The position numbers were made by a program, and so were the translations under genes. Below the pieces are notes generated by a model. The model ran no database searches, was not told the DNA's origin, and saw only the letters and a program-made list of their open reading frames with translations. A DNA stretch of 64,000 bases, from positions 3,868,001-3,932,000 of the forward strand of contig NZ_CP162129.1 of assembly GCF_040834005.1 (NCBI RefSeq), read 5' to 3'. Of the stretch, positions 25,535-34,624 are shown piece after piece (position 1 is the first letter of the stretch; the number at the start of each line of letters is the position of its first letter). This DNA is from Paenibacillus sp. PL2-23. Its GTDB lineage: Bacteria > Bacillota > Bacilli > Paenibacillales > Paenibacillaceae.

Positions 25535-26842
25535 ATGAAGTCCATGAACCCACTAGCACAACAGTTAAACGAGACGTTGCAGAAGGAGAGCCCTAACGTC
25601 TACGCCATGTTGTCTAACCTTGGCAAAGCGATTTATTTCCCCAAAGAAGGCATTCTAAGTCAATCCGCTGAAGCGAAGACCAAAGCGAACAAATATAACG
25701 CGACTATCGGCATTGCTACCGAAGGCGGAGGGCCGATGCATCTGAAGCTTATTCAAGATACGCTGAGCGCCTATGAGCCCAAGGATCTGTACGAATACGC
25801 GCCTCCCGGCGGCAAGCCGGAGCTTCGGACCGCATGGCGCTCCAAGATGGTGAAGGACAATCCGTCGCTGGAAGGCCTCCCATTCGGCAATCCCATCGTG
25901 ACGAACGCGCTCACGCACGGCCTCAGCATCGTGGCCGACCTGTTCGCGGATGTCGGGGACGCCATCGTCATTCCGGACAAAAACTGGGAGAACTACGAGC
26001 TGACCTTCGGCATCCGCCGCGGAGCCGTTATCGTGGAATACCCGCTGTACAATGAGCATACCCGCTTCAACAGCGCGGGACTGCGGGAAGCGCTGCTCGC
26101 CCAGAAGGACAAGGGCAAAGCGATCGTGGTGCTCAACTTCCCGAATAACCCGACGGGCTATACGCCTGACGCGCATGAAGGCGAGGAGATTGTCTCCGCG
26201 ATCCGCGATGCGGCAGAAGCGGGCGTGAACATTGTAGCGGTGACGGACGATGCTTACTTCGGTCTCTTCTTCGAGGATTCGCTGCAGGAATCCTTATTCT
26301 CGAAGCTTGCGACTCTGCATCCGCGTGTGCTCGCGGTCAAGGTGGACGGCGCAACCAAAGAGGAATACGTATGGGGCTTCCGCGTAGGCTTTATCACTTA
26401 TGCTTCTCCATCACAAGCAACGCTGGCGGCGCTGGAGCAGAAGACGCTTGGCATCATCCGCTCGACGATTTCCAGCGGTCCGCATCCGTCGCAGACCTTC
26501 GTTCTGCACGCGCTGCAATCGCCCCAGTTCGACGCTCAGAAGGCGGAGAAGTTCGATATTATGAAGGGCCGCGCAAGCCGCGTCAAGGAGCTTCTTGACA
26601 GCGGTCGTTATGGAGATGACCTTCCCTATTACCCGTTCAACTCCGGGTACTTCATGTGCCTGAAGCTGACGAAGGTGTCCGCAGAGTCCGTTCGCCGGCA
26701 TCTGCTGGACCAATACGGAATCGGCACAATCGCCCTTGGTGAAACCGATCTTCGTGTCGCTTTCTCCTGTATCGAAGAGGATAACCTGGAAGAGCTGTTC
26801 GACACTATCCACAAAGCCGTCACAGAGGTAGCGGCCCCATAA
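25535..26842 (+). CDS. PLP-dependent aminotransferase, class I/II fold
   Basis: 435 residues with fold-type I aminotransferase features: YAPPGGKPELR (substrate loop region), NFPNNPTGY (the conserved Asn that contacts the PLP ring), VTDDAYFGLFF (Asp/Tyr pair) and VDGATKEEYVWGFRVGF, where the Lys is the Schiff-base residue and the later Arg binds phosphate. The C-terminal ALGETDLRVAFSCIEEDN carries the substrate carboxylate-binding Arg. It most resembles stand-alone aminotransferases of Bacilli without a settled substrate; aromatic or branched amino acids are possible. GGAAGG lies 5 nt before the first ATG. A strong terminator follows. Confidence 0.87.
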   Translation: MKSMNPLAQQLNETLQKESPNVYAMLSNLGKAIYFPKEGILSQSAEAKTKANKYNATIGIATEGGGPMHLKLIQDTLSAYEPKDLYEYAPPGGKPELRTAWRSKMVKDNPSLEGLPFGNPIVTNALTHGLSIVADLFADVGDAIVIPDKNWENYELTFGIRRGAVIVEYPLYNEHTRFNSAGLREALLAQKDKGKAIVVLNFPNNPTGYTPDAHEGEEIVSAIRDAAEAGVNIVAVTDDAYFGLFFEDSLQESLFSKLATLHPRVLAVKVDGATKEEYVWGFRVGFITYASPSQATLAALEQKTLGIIRSTISSGPHPSQTFVLHALQSPQFDAQKAEKFDIMKGRASRVKELLDSGRYGDDLPYYPFNSGYFMCLKLTKVSAESVRRHLLDQYGIGTIALGETDLRVAFSCIEEDNLEELFDTIHKAVTEVAAP

Positions 26843-26848
26843 TACAGC

Positions 26849-26885
26849 AACCGCCCCGGACTGTTTAACACAGTCCGGGGCGGTT
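26849..26885. terminator. Strong bidirectional terminator
   Basis: AACCGCCCCGGACTGT (26849-26864) pairs perfectly with ACAGTCCGGGGCGGTT (26870-26885), a 16-bp stem with a 5-nt loop. It separates the convergent aminotransferase and ecsB genes. Confidence 0.85.
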
Positions 26886-26892
26886 CTATTGT

Positions 26893-28143
26893 TCAGTCCT
26901 CGTCCGCCTCGGCGCGAAGCTTCCTCCGAAGGCGGCCTGGACGGATTAAGACGTATGCGAAGGCGCCCACAAGAGCGGCAAACGGCGCCGCATAGTCGCC
27001 TCCGGCAAGCAGCGGCGCCGCTGTCGGCAGCCAGAGCAGCAGCGCCCCCGCCAGGAGCGCCGATCGGTCGACGAGGAGCAGCTGCTCCACCTGCTGCTCC
27101 TCCGGGAGCGGATACACATGCTGCCATACCGAGTGGCGGTGGACGCCGCGCAGCCCGCTAAGCTGCAGGCCATATACAAGCAGCGCAAGCAGATACACCA
27201 GCGCCGCGCCCCAGCCGCTCCAGCCCCCCGCATCGGCAGCCATGTAGCACACGAGCCCTCCCAATAGCAGAATGCGGACCAATATGCCTCCCAGCTCAGA
27301 TCGAACAAGCGATGCCCCGTACAAATAGACAAACGTCCGGTCATGCCTAAAGGAAATCCGAGGGAGCACCCAATCCAGATATGGCCTGCGAGCCACTGCC
27401 GCTGACATGGCGGGCACATCAATAAACATGCCAAAAAACGTATAATACCGGCGCCTGGTTACGGCTTCCTCACGAATGAGACGCTCCCAATTCAAGCGGT
27501 GCTTGCTGGGCAATTTGCACACAAGCCAGGCCACTAGCGCGCACAGCAGCGTGAAGGCGGCAGCCTGCCACCAAAGGGCTGTTAACCAGCCCGCTGCAGC
27601 CAGCGCAGTCAGCGCCCAGCGCAGCACTCCCGCCATGCGCCTGGCTCCGTCCCAGGCCATTCGTCGCTCCTCCCAAGAGGCGGCCATGTTGCCCAGCTTG
27701 ACCAGGAGCAGCGCCGCTGCCAGAAGCCATGCCGGCACAAGCGCCTCGCCCTGCAAGTAGATAGGCATATAGAGCAGGAATACAGCCGCCGCTATCCAAC
27801 CCGAAGCCACCAACGCCGCTCGATGAGAGAGCTTCAGGTATGCGCCCATATCCGCCTCCCGCGGCATAAGATAGACGATATCGGCAGGTGCCGCATAGGT
27901 TCTGAGCGGGCTCCAAGCGAGCAGAGGCGTCAGCGCCAGCACTCCTGCCAGCGCAATGGGAAAGTCCGGCGGCAAATCGCGAATAAGCCGGAAATAGCCG
28001 AGAGCCGCGGCGATAAAAACGAGGGACAGGAATGACGGGAAGCCGCTTTGCCCCATATAGCGCACATAGGGCAGCGCCTCCTTGCGGAACGCTCTGGCCC
28101 GAGACGCCCGCAGAGCCGCAAGCTCGTTGCCCTCCGCCATCAT
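26893..28143 (-). CDS. ecsB: ABC transporter permease EcsB
   Basis: 416 residues with about ten hydrophobic segments, e.g. FLSLVFIAAALGYF, FPIALAGVLALTPLLAW, ALVASGWIAAAVFLLYMPIYL, AWLLAAALLLVKLG, TLLCALVAWLVCKL, GAALVYLLALLVYGLQLSG, ALLAGALLLWLPTAAPLLA and AAPFAALVGAFAYVLI. Size and the FPSF-/RYM N-terminal region fit EcsB, the membrane part of the Ecs exporter. In Bacillus it affects intramembrane protease RasP, secretion and competence. The ATG overlaps the stop of ecsA (ATGA), so the two are coupled. The cytosolic loop (LPSKHRLNWERLIREEAVTRRRYY) is typical. It is unusually Ala/Leu-rich, reflecting high GC. Confidence 0.87.
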   Translation of the reverse strand: MMAEGNELAALRASRARAFRKEALPYVRYMGQSGFPSFLSLVFIAAALGYFRLIRDLPPDFPIALAGVLALTPLLAWSPLRTYAAPADIVYLMPREADMGAYLKLSHRAALVASGWIAAAVFLLYMPIYLQGEALVPAWLLAAALLLVKLGNMAASWEERRMAWDGARRMAGVLRWALTALAAAGWLTALWWQAAAFTLLCALVAWLVCKLPSKHRLNWERLIREEAVTRRRYYTFFGMFIDVPAMSAAVARRPYLDWVLPRISFRHDRTFVYLYGASLVRSELGGILVRILLLGGLVCYMAADAGGWSGWGAALVYLLALLVYGLQLSGLRGVHRHSVWQHVYPLPEEQQVEQLLLVDRSALLAGALLLWLPTAAPLLAGGDYAAPFAALVGAFAYVLIRPGRLRRKLRAEADED

Positions 28144-28889
28144 TGCTCGCCACCGGCCACAAGTCGATAGAACGCATCCTCCAGCGTGCCGCCTCCCTGG
28201 CTTAGCCCAGCCGCCTTACGTATCGCATCCAGATCGCCTTGCGCCGCAATCCTTCCTTGATGAATTACAATAAAGCGGTCGCAATAGGTCTCTACGGTGG
28301 ACAAGATATGGGAGCTCATCAGAATGGCGGCTCCCCCCTTCTTCACCGCAACCAGCTGCTCCAGCAGCGACCGTATGCCCAGCGGGTCCAGCCCCAGGAA
28401 AGGCTCGTCGATAATGTACAGCCGCGGCGATGCCAGCAGAGCGCTCATAATCATAACCTTCTGCTTCATGCCTTTGGACAGATGCGACGCGAACGCCTTG
28501 CGCTTCGGCGTCATCTGGTATTGCTCCAGCAGCCTGGCCGCCTCAAGCTGGAACCGCTCCTCCGGCACCTGATAGGCCATTGCGCTCAGCCGAAGATGTT
28601 CTTCTACGGTCAGCTCGTCGAACAAGAGGGGCGTCTCCGGCACATAGGCGAACGATGAGCGGTATTGCTGCGGCGCTTCTTCTAACGTGACGCCCGCCAC
28701 CTTCACCTCCCCTTGATGCGGATGCATGAGGCCTAATATATGCTTAATCGTTGTGCTTTTGCCCGCTCCGTTCAAGCCGATCAGTCCCACCATCTCGCCC
28801 GCGCGCAGCTCGAAATCGATATCGTGCAGCACAGACCTGCGAGGCGTATAACCGCCTGTTAATCCAGTAACATTTAGAATCGTATCCAT
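28140..28889 (-). CDS. ecsA: ABC transporter ATP-binding protein EcsA
   Basis: 249 residues, the nucleotide-binding subunit. Walker A is GLNGAGKST (about 38-46), the Q-loop is around YVPETPLLFDE, the signature is HLSKGMKQKVMI (about 135), Walker B is LYIIDEPFLGLD (about 158-169), and the H-loop is SSHIL. It powers EcsB; family members are type-like exporters with unknown substrate. AGAGGGG lies upstream of the ATG at 28889. It is first in the ecsAB operon, with no gene upstream on this strand within 130 bp. Confidence 0.92.
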   Translation of the reverse strand: MDTILNVTGLTGGYTPRRSVLHDIDFELRAGEMVGLIGLNGAGKSTTIKHILGLMHPHQGEVKVAGVTLEEAPQQYRSSFAYVPETPLLFDELTVEEHLRLSAMAYQVPEERFQLEAARLLEQYQMTPKRKAFASHLSKGMKQKVMIMSALLASPRLYIIDEPFLGLDPLGIRSLLEQLVAVKKGGAAILMSSHILSTVETYCDRFIVIHQGRIAAQGDLDAIRKAAGLSQGGGTLEDAFYRLVAGGEQ

Positions 28890-28959
28890 TCCAATTCCCC
28901 TCTTACTGCCAATATGTACCTGCTATTCTTTCAGCATACCGAATCCGGCGCGCAATTTC

Positions 28960-29004
28960 AAAAAAAAGAGGCACTCCCCGCCATAACAGCAGGGAATGCC
29001 TCTT
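28960..29004 (-). terminator. Intrinsic terminator of the SLH protein gene
   Basis: AAAGAGGCATTCCC pairs with GGGGAGTGCCTCTTT on the minus strand, followed by T8. It lies 17 bp beyond the SLH gene stop. Confidence 0.85.
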
Positions 29005-29020
29005 TCTGCAGAGCATAAGC

Positions 29021-30280
29021 TTATTTAATCGTAATCGTCTTCACGATGTTGTTCTCGCCTTTCACTTCCACCAGCTGATTCGTCGTCAGCTTCGATACGT
29101 CGCCAACGATTTGGGCGTTAGCGTCCACATTATAGATCAGCACAGTTGTCTGGCCATTCACTTCCTTGGTAATGGAGATCGTAGAAAGCTTCGCCTGCGA
29201 ATTGAACGTCATGGTGTTCACCGTGCCCGTCTCGGCAAATGCGAGTTGAACCGGCGCCTTCTCCGTCACCTCGATGAAGACCACCTTGTTCTGATAGGTG
29301 CGAAGGAACAGCTTGTCGCCGGCCTGCAGCTCGCTGACGGAAGCCTTTTTGCCATCTCGGAAAATAAATACAGTCGGATCAATCGCCAGCGTCAGCTCTG
29401 TGCTGTCGCTCTTCACTACAGTCAACTGGCCGTTGGCCGGAGCCGCCTTCAGCGAGCCGGCAATAGCCTGCGCGTCGTGGTCCGGCATCTCGTTGTCCGT
29501 TCGGTCGAGCAGCGCCGCAAGCTCAGCGCGTGTTACCGGCTGGTTCGGTCGGAACGTTTTGTTGCCATGCTTGTCCTCATAGCCTGTAATAATGCCCTTC
29601 TGAAGCGCCAGAGCTACGTAGCCGACGGAGCCGGCAGGAATTTGGTTTGCGTCCTTGAAGTCCAGCTTCGTATTGTTCAGAGCTTTCGCTTCGCCTTCCA
29701 GCTTCAGAGCCTTAATCAACAGAATAGTGGACCACAGCCGTGTCGCATTCTGCTCCGGCTTAATTTCCGTCTCCGTCTCGGCGAACAGATCGTTTTCCAG
29801 CGCTACCGCAACATAGCCAACCGCCCATGGATATTTTTTCTCCAGCTTGTCAACGTCCTTGAACTGAAGCTCCGTGCTCATCTCGGCAGCCGACTCCGCC
29901 TGCGCGCGCAGTCCCATCAAGCGTACTGCCGCAGTCAGCGTCTCGATACGGGAGATGTTCTGCTTCGGCTTGAAGGTGCCGTCCTCATAACCAGTGAACA
30001 CGCCTTTGGCCGCCAGGCGCATGATGTATTCCAGCGCCCACTCCAGCTGCGCTTCATCCTTGAAGTTCCATCTCACTTTGATTTTGCTGTCATCATCATC
30101 GTCGTCGTCATCATCGTCATCGTCGCGATCCCGATCGTTATCATGCCAGCCATTGCCCTTTTTATAATCATTGCCATGATCCTTGCCTCTTCCATCCGCG
30201 AATGCGGAAGCCGCTCCAGTCGTAAGCATAATCATTGCCATTGCCGTTATTGCTGTTTTTTTCCACATGTTCGATTTCAT
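29021..30280 (-). CDS. Secreted SLH-domain surface protein with poly-Asp tract
   Basis: 419 residues. The N-terminus is a classic Sec signal (KKTAITAMAMIMLTTGAASAFA, cleavage near residue 29). A Gly/Asp/Asn-rich stretch contains 12 consecutive Asp (about 52-64). Three S-layer homology domains follow (about 75-280): ITRYEDGTF-like GVFTGYEDGTFKPKQNISRIE, ENDLFAETETEIKPEQNATR and GIITGYEDKHGNKTFRPNQPVTRAE. These bind pyruvylated secondary cell wall polymer. The C-terminal about 140 residues are beta-rich, without a named domain (LAIDPTVFIFRDGKKASVSEL...). Probably a wall-anchored envelope protein; the acidic tract may bind calcium. Confidence 0.88.
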   Translation of the reverse strand: MKSNMWKKTAITAMAMIMLTTGAASAFADGRGKDHGNDYKKGNGWHDNDRDRDDDDDDDDDDDDSKIKVRWNFKDEAQLEWALEYIMRLAAKGVFTGYEDGTFKPKQNISRIETLTAAVRLMGLRAQAESAAEMSTELQFKDVDKLEKKYPWAVGYVAVALENDLFAETETEIKPEQNATRLWSTILLIKALKLEGEAKALNNTKLDFKDANQIPAGSVGYVALALQKGIITGYEDKHGNKTFRPNQPVTRAELAALLDRTDNEMPDHDAQAIAGSLKAAPANGQLTVVKSDSTELTLAIDPTVFIFRDGKKASVSELQAGDKLFLRTYQNKVVFIEVTEKAPVQLAFAETGTVNTMTFNSQAKLSTISITKEVNGQTTVLIYNVDANAQIVGDVSKLTTNQLVEVKGENNIVKTITIK

Positions 30281-30395
30281 AAAAAAGCCACTCTCCTTTA
30301 ATACGATTTACGGAATATGCTCCGCTTGTTGCCTTCGCCCATAGCTTTCGGGACGTGAGGCTCGTTTAAAGGGGGTGGCTCATCAAAATTTTAAT

Positions 30396-31955
30396 TTAAT
30401 TTTCAGTTTGGCCCGACTGGCGCTTCTCCTTCAGCCATTTTGGAGCGCCTTTATCCTTTATGCTCTTGGCCGTCTTGGATTTCGCTTTTGCCGACTGCGG
30501 CTTGTCCGTCTTGCCGGGACGGGTGGCTGGCTTGGCTGCGGATGGCTTCGCATGAGTTGGCTTCGAGGAGGCTGACCTGGCAGTAGCGGGCCTCGCAGTG
30601 ATTGGCTTGGCATCAGCCGCCTTGCCCCGCGACTCTTCGCCCTTCACGCTCCGCTGAGACGAGCGGAACCCCGTCTCCGCAGGCTTAACTTCCGCATCAA
30701 CGCCCGGTGAAGCCGCAGTCTTCGGCGCGGCAGCATCCGTTCTCGGACGAGGACTGCTCTGCTTCGCCTGCTCCTTGGCCAGTCGCTCCAGCTTCGGACG
30801 CGTCGCCTCACGGAGCTCCTCCTCCGACAGCAGCTCCCCTCGGTACATCGCTCGCTCCTCCAGCTCGATGCCAAGCTGCTTGCGGAACTTGTCCATAATA
30901 AAAATTTCATGCGGCGTAACGATCGTAATGACAACTCCGCTCCGTCCCATTCGGCCCGTACGGCCGGCGCGGTGCACGTAATGATCCGCGTCTACGGCGG
31001 GATCAAGCTGAAGCACCAGCGGCAAGCCTTCGATATCCAGTCCGCGGGCAGCAACATCCGTCGCGAGGAGAAGCTGGCAGCGGCCGTCACGGAAGCGCTC
31101 CAGCGTCGCCGCTCTGCGCTGCTTGTCGGCGTCTCCATACAGCATTTCAACCGTAAAGCCCTCGTAGGACAGCTTGGATTCCCAGTTGGCAATTTCGTTC
31201 GTATCGTTCAGGAACAGCAGAGCGGACTTCGGCTTCAGCAGCCGGATCAGTCTTCTGGCTGTATCCGTCTTATCCCGTTTGTCGCTAATAATATAATAGT
31301 TCTCCACGGTCTGGGAGACTCGGTGCTCCGGCGTCAATTGCACACGTGTCGCCGATTTCATCCAGCGCCCCTCAAATCTAGCCATTTGCTCCGGATAGGT
31401 AGCGGAGAAGAACGCCATCTGGCGCTCCTTGCCCAGCGCGAACAGCACTGCCTCCAGGTCCTTGGTGGAGCCCAGCTGGAACACCTGATCCGCTTCGTCG
31501 ATAACGACTTGCCGCACCTCATTCAGCTTCAGCTTGCGCAGCTTCAGCAGCTCGTGCAGCCGGCCCGGTGTGCCAATGACGAGCTGCGGCCGAAGCTTCA
31601 TCTTCTCGACCTGCCGCTTCAAGGCTGCTCCGCCGATCAGCTGCTGAACGCGAACGCCAAGCGGCTCGGCATAGGTCTGCGCCACTCGTACAATCTGCAT
31701 CGCCAGCTCCTGCGTCGGCGATATGATAACTGCCTGAATCGCTCCCGACTGGGTGTCGATTCTCTGCAGGAGCGGCAGCAGGAAGGCGAGCGTCTTGCCC
31801 GTGCCCGTCTGCGACCGCGCCGTTACGTCATGCCCTTCCAGCAGCGCCGGGATCGTCTCCGCCTGTACGCCTGTAGGCTGCTTAATGCCATTCTGAAGCA
31901 GCGCCTCGATTAATCTCTCCTCGATTCCGAGCTCGCTCCATGTTTTGTTGCTCAT
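30396..31955 (-). CDS. DEAD-box RNA helicase
   Basis: 519 residues. The Q motif precedes GVQAETIPALLEG, motif I is ARSQTGTGKT (about 47-56), Ia PTQELA, Ib TPGRL, II DEAD (about 154), III SAT, V ATDVAARGLDIEG and VI HRAGRTGRMGR. This is a complete helicase core that unwinds short RNA duplexes, likely in ribosome assembly or mRNA turnover. The last about 130 residues are a basic, low-complexity tail rich in Lys/Ala/Pro with degenerate K-P-(A/S)-x repeats, a probable RNA-binding extension. It resembles CshB/YfmL-type Firmicute proteins more than DeaD. GAGAGGG lies before the ATG. Confidence 0.93.
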   Translation of the reverse strand: MSNKTWSELGIEERLIEALLQNGIKQPTGVQAETIPALLEGHDVTARSQTGTGKTLAFLLPLLQRIDTQSGAIQAVIISPTQELAMQIVRVAQTYAEPLGVRVQQLIGGAALKRQVEKMKLRPQLVIGTPGRLHELLKLRKLKLNEVRQVVIDEADQVFQLGSTKDLEAVLFALGKERQMAFFSATYPEQMARFEGRWMKSATRVQLTPEHRVSQTVENYYIISDKRDKTDTARRLIRLLKPKSALLFLNDTNEIANWESKLSYEGFTVEMLYGDADKQRRAATLERFRDGRCQLLLATDVAARGLDIEGLPLVLQLDPAVDADHYVHRAGRTGRMGRSGVVITIVTPHEIFIMDKFRKQLGIELEERAMYRGELLSEEELREATRPKLERLAKEQAKQSSPRPRTDAAAPKTAASPGVDAEVKPAETGFRSSQRSVKGEESRGKAADAKPITARPATARSASSKPTHAKPSAAKPATRPGKTDKPQSAKAKSKTAKSIKDKGAPKWLKEKRQSGQTEN

Positions 31956-31979
31956 CGAATTCCCTCTCTTATCTCAAGC

Positions 31980-32753
31980 CTATTTTCGATTAAATAATCC
32001 TCCAAACATCCGGTCCGCGACTCTCGGGAACAAGCCGTACAGCTTAATGCCGACGGATGCCGCTCTTGGCAAATCCAGCTCCTGCGTCCTGCGCTCCATC
32101 ACCCGCACAATCGCTCTGGCGACGTAATGGGGCTTCATCATAAACCAGCTGACGTTCTTCACATAGGAGCCGGACGGATCCGCAATGGCAAAAAACTCCG
32201 TGTCAATCGGTCCCGGATTGATGGACGATACATGAATGCCAAGCGGCTTCAGCTCCATCCGAAGCGAATTCGTAAAGCCAAGCACCGCATGCTTAGTCGC
32301 CGTGTAGCTGGTCGACTTGGCGGAGCCAATCTTGCCGGCCATGGATGCGACATTCACAATATGGCCTTCTCCCTGCTGCTCCATATACGGCAGCACCGCC
32401 TTCGTGCATCGAACAATGCCCATATAATTCGTATTCATCATGGCTTCGTAGCTCTCAACCGGCATCTTCGCAATCGACTCGAATTGCCCATATCCTGCAT
32501 TATTGAGCAAAATATCAATTCGTCCATACCGCTTCACAACCTGCTCTACCGTCTGCTGAACCTGCTCCATATCGGTCACGTCCATAACGTAATAGGCGCA
32601 CTCACCACGGATAGAGTCCGCCTGCTTCTTAAGCCGCTCCTCATTACGTCCGGTTAGAACGGGCACCGCGCCTCGCTCAGCCAGGAGCGACGCTGCAATG
32701 GCGCCGATTCCGCTGGAAGCACCGGATATGAATACAACCTTCCCTTTCAGCAT
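31980..32753 (-). CDS. Short-chain dehydrogenase/reductase
   Basis: 257 residues with the classical SDR pattern: TGxxxGIG cofactor motif ISGASSGIGA (about 9-18), NNAGYG (about 86-91), catalytic Ser in VNVASMAG (about 138), YTATKHA with the catalytic Tyr-x-x-x-Lys (about 152-156), and PGPIDTEF. An Arg at the end of strand 2 (TGRNEERLKK) suggests NADP preference. Bacillus YqjQ and related oxidoreductases resemble it; the substrate is unknown. It lies 24 bp upstream of the helicase gene on the same strand, so the two may share a transcript. Confidence 0.9.
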   Translation of the reverse strand: MLKGKVVFISGASSGIGAIAASLLAERGAVPVLTGRNEERLKKQADSIRGECAYYVMDVTDMEQVQQTVEQVVKRYGRIDILLNNAGYGQFESIAKMPVESYEAMMNTNYMGIVRCTKAVLPYMEQQGEGHIVNVASMAGKIGSAKSTSYTATKHAVLGFTNSLRMELKPLGIHVSSINPGPIDTEFFAIADPSGSYVKNVSWFMMKPHYVARAIVRVMERRTQELDLPRAASVGIKLYGLFPRVADRMFGGLFNRK

Positions 32754-32806
32754 CCCACATCACCCACTATTAAGTGTACTTCATCCCTCGCCTCATAAGC
32801 AAAAAA

Positions 32807-32825
32807 AGCTCCTCCCGGGAGCTTC
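32807..32825 (-). terminator. Intrinsic terminator of cheX
   Basis: On the minus strand AAGCTCC-CGGG-AGGAGCTT is followed by a T-run, 7 bp beyond the cheX stop codon. Confidence 0.8.
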
Positions 32826-32831
32826 TTTCGT

Positions 32832-33293
32832 TTATGAGGCGATCAATACCTGAATATCCAGCTCGCCGATTCCTTCCATAATGAGCGGAATCGTCAGCGC
32901 TTGGGATGCATTGAACCCCGCTGACTGAGCGGATTGAATCAGCTTCGGAGGCGTAATGTCTACGCGAACCCCCTGATTGAACAGAATCGTGCTGGCGTTG
33001 CCGCTGATCATGTTGCCAAGCTCGGAAATCGCGCTTCGGCCAATCTCGTCGATTTCTGTAATTACATAGCCGCCCATCATCGCGGAAACCATCTTGAGCG
33101 CAACCTGTTCGCTAAGTCCGAATACAATATCACCATTCATTTGGCCGTTGAGTCCGATTTGAATCCAAATATAGTTCTCAACAAACTTAATGTCCTTGAT
33201 CCCCAGTTGTCCAGTAGCAGGCCGAATCTGTACGACTTGCTCGATCACGATTTTTGCTGATTCAAGAAACGGATTTATATATTCTGCCTTCAT
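32832..33293 (-). CDS. cheX: Chemotaxis protein CheX
   Basis: 153 residues from ATG 33293; an in-frame extension upstream to 33602 has no SD and unlike composition, so it is not used. CheX dephosphorylates CheY-P, aiding adaptation. Family features are MKAEYINPFLESA, IGLNGQMNGDIVFGLSE, the E-x2-N core (about residue 95) in ISELGNMISGNA, and the C-terminal IPLIMEGIGELDIQVLI. GGAGCG precedes the start. No other chemotaxis genes are nearby, so it is an isolated member, as often found in Paenibacillus-type genomes. Confidence 0.9.
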   Translation of the reverse strand: MKAEYINPFLESAKIVIEQVVQIRPATGQLGIKDIKFVENYIWIQIGLNGQMNGDIVFGLSEQVALKMVSAMMGGYVITEIDEIGRSAISELGNMISGNASTILFNQGVRVDITPPKLIQSAQSAGFNASQALTIPLIMEGIGELDIQVLIAS

Positions 33294-33433
33294 AAAGAGG
33301 ATGCGCTCCTTTTTTCGACAAAATTCGCAATTTGTCTGTTTGCAACTATTATACTTGAATTCATAGGACAAGTATACTATTAAAGTCATATATATGACTT
33401 TGGACCTATGTGTCATTAAAACCCAGCCTTTGC

Positions 33434-34429
33434 TTAAACTGCTTTTTCTTGCTTTTTCCTGCGATAGCTCATCCGCATAAGCCGCAGCCTCTCGTACAAT
33501 TGCTCCACCTGGCGATCGGTCCCCGCCTGCGGATCTTCCCCATATACGTGAGTCAGGACTGGCTTCAGGTAGCGATCGCCCATTGTCGACATCGCCTGCC
33601 AAATTTGGTCACGCTCGCTCTCCGGCACATGGCTGAGCTCCCGCTCCAGCAGTCCCTCGATATCGTAGCCCTCCTGCTCCAGCTGCTCGATGCGAAGCAG
33701 CAGCTCTCTGCGCGACAGCGACAGCTCCTTCTGCAGCTGGTCCAGCCCGCCCGCTTGCTGCATAATAAGCAATATTTGCTTCTTCTCCTGCTGGCGATCC
33801 ATCATGCCCTTATATTTGTTCTCCTTCTGCTTATACAGCCAAGTCGTATATTGCTCGCCATCCAGCGCGCCAGCCACCCAGTCCAGCGGGAAATCGGTAG
33901 TCCTCTCCGCCCCGGACGTGATCTTCAGCACCGACTCGCCGTATGCCGCCAGCTTCGCCTTGCCCCAGCCCGGAATTTGAGAGAGCTCGTCCTGCGTTCG
34001 CGGGACAAATGCGCTAATCATCCAAAGCATACGATTCGTCGCCACCAAATAAGCGGATTTCTTCTCCTCCGCCGCCGCCTTGCGCCGCCAATCTCTAAGC
34101 TGCTGGAATAGCTCTTCATTGGCGTTAAGCTCCCCATAGCATTGCAGCATCGTCACAAAGCCGCCCGAGCCGTTTCGCTCGCTGTCCAGCATGCCATCCA
34201 CAATTGGCGAATATCCCAGTCCCATCATTCTGGCGATTCCATAACGGAAAGCCGTCATCATCTCCTCCCACGAAGTGCCCTGGAACCAGCGGTCCTGCTC
34301 GCTGCCGTCCCGTTCCTCCAGCCAATCAACGCCCCATACGCCGTGCTCCTCGCTGATGGTCAACTGAGCGCTGACAACGGAGCCATCCTCCCCTTGCTTC
34401 TCGAACGTGTTCAGAAATACGATTTGCAT
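33434..34429 (-). CDS. HRDC-domain protein
   Basis: 331 residues from ATG 34429 (AAGGGTGA about 8 nt upstream; a GTG at 34441 abuts that SD). The N-terminal 110 residues are of no known fold (MQIVFLNTFEKQ ... WLEERDGSEQDRWFQG). An HRDC domain, the nucleic-acid-binding module of RecQ and RNase D, spans about 125-195 (YLVATNRMLWMISAFVPRTQDELSQIPGWGKAKLAAYGE). The C-terminal 130 residues are helical and highly charged (QQEKKQILLIMQQAGGLDQLQKEL). There is no helicase or nuclease domain, so it is probably a binding or accessory protein. A terminator-like hairpin lies in its 5' leader. Confidence 0.82.
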   Translation of the reverse strand: MQIVFLNTFEKQGEDGSVVSAQLTISEEHGVWGVDWLEERDGSEQDRWFQGTSWEEMMTAFRYGIARMMGLGYSPIVDGMLDSERNGSGGFVTMLQCYGELNANEELFQQLRDWRRKAAAEEKKSAYLVATNRMLWMISAFVPRTQDELSQIPGWGKAKLAAYGESVLKITSGAERTTDFPLDWVAGALDGEQYTTWLYKQKENKYKGMMDRQQEKKQILLIMQQAGGLDQLQKELSLSRRELLLRIEQLEQEGYDIEGLLERELSHVPESERDQIWQAMSTMGDRYLKPVLTHVYGEDPQAGTDRQVEQLYERLRLMRMSYRRKKQEKAV

Positions 34430-34473
34430 ACTTTCACTCACCCTTCATCGGTTACGAATGACCCCCCAAACGC

Positions 34474-34512
34474 AAAAAAAGCACCTCTTCCGCCGCAGCA
34501 GAAGAGGTGCTT
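34474..34512 (-). terminator. Terminator-like hairpin in the leader of the HRDC gene
   Basis: On the minus strand AAGCACCTCTTC pairs with GAAGAGGTGCTT, followed by T7. It sits 45 bp upstream of a leftward start codon, with no leftward gene ending there, so it may act as an attenuator. Confidence 0.7.
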
Positions 34513-34624
34513 CCTCATGTCCGTTCCTTCATTCGATTGCTTCCATGCTACCATATTGCGGGACAGGTTTCAATCCTTTAATATATAATGCATCCCAATA
34601 TATGATTCGGAGGTTCATACGACT

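Noticed and set aside
29111..30301. 396-codon plus-strand frame
   Set aside because: It is antisense to the SLH protein gene; the poly-Asp tract appears there as an artificial Ile/Val run.
33294..33602. N-terminal extension of cheX
   Set aside because: The extension lacks a ribosome site and CheX homology starts at the Met at 33293.
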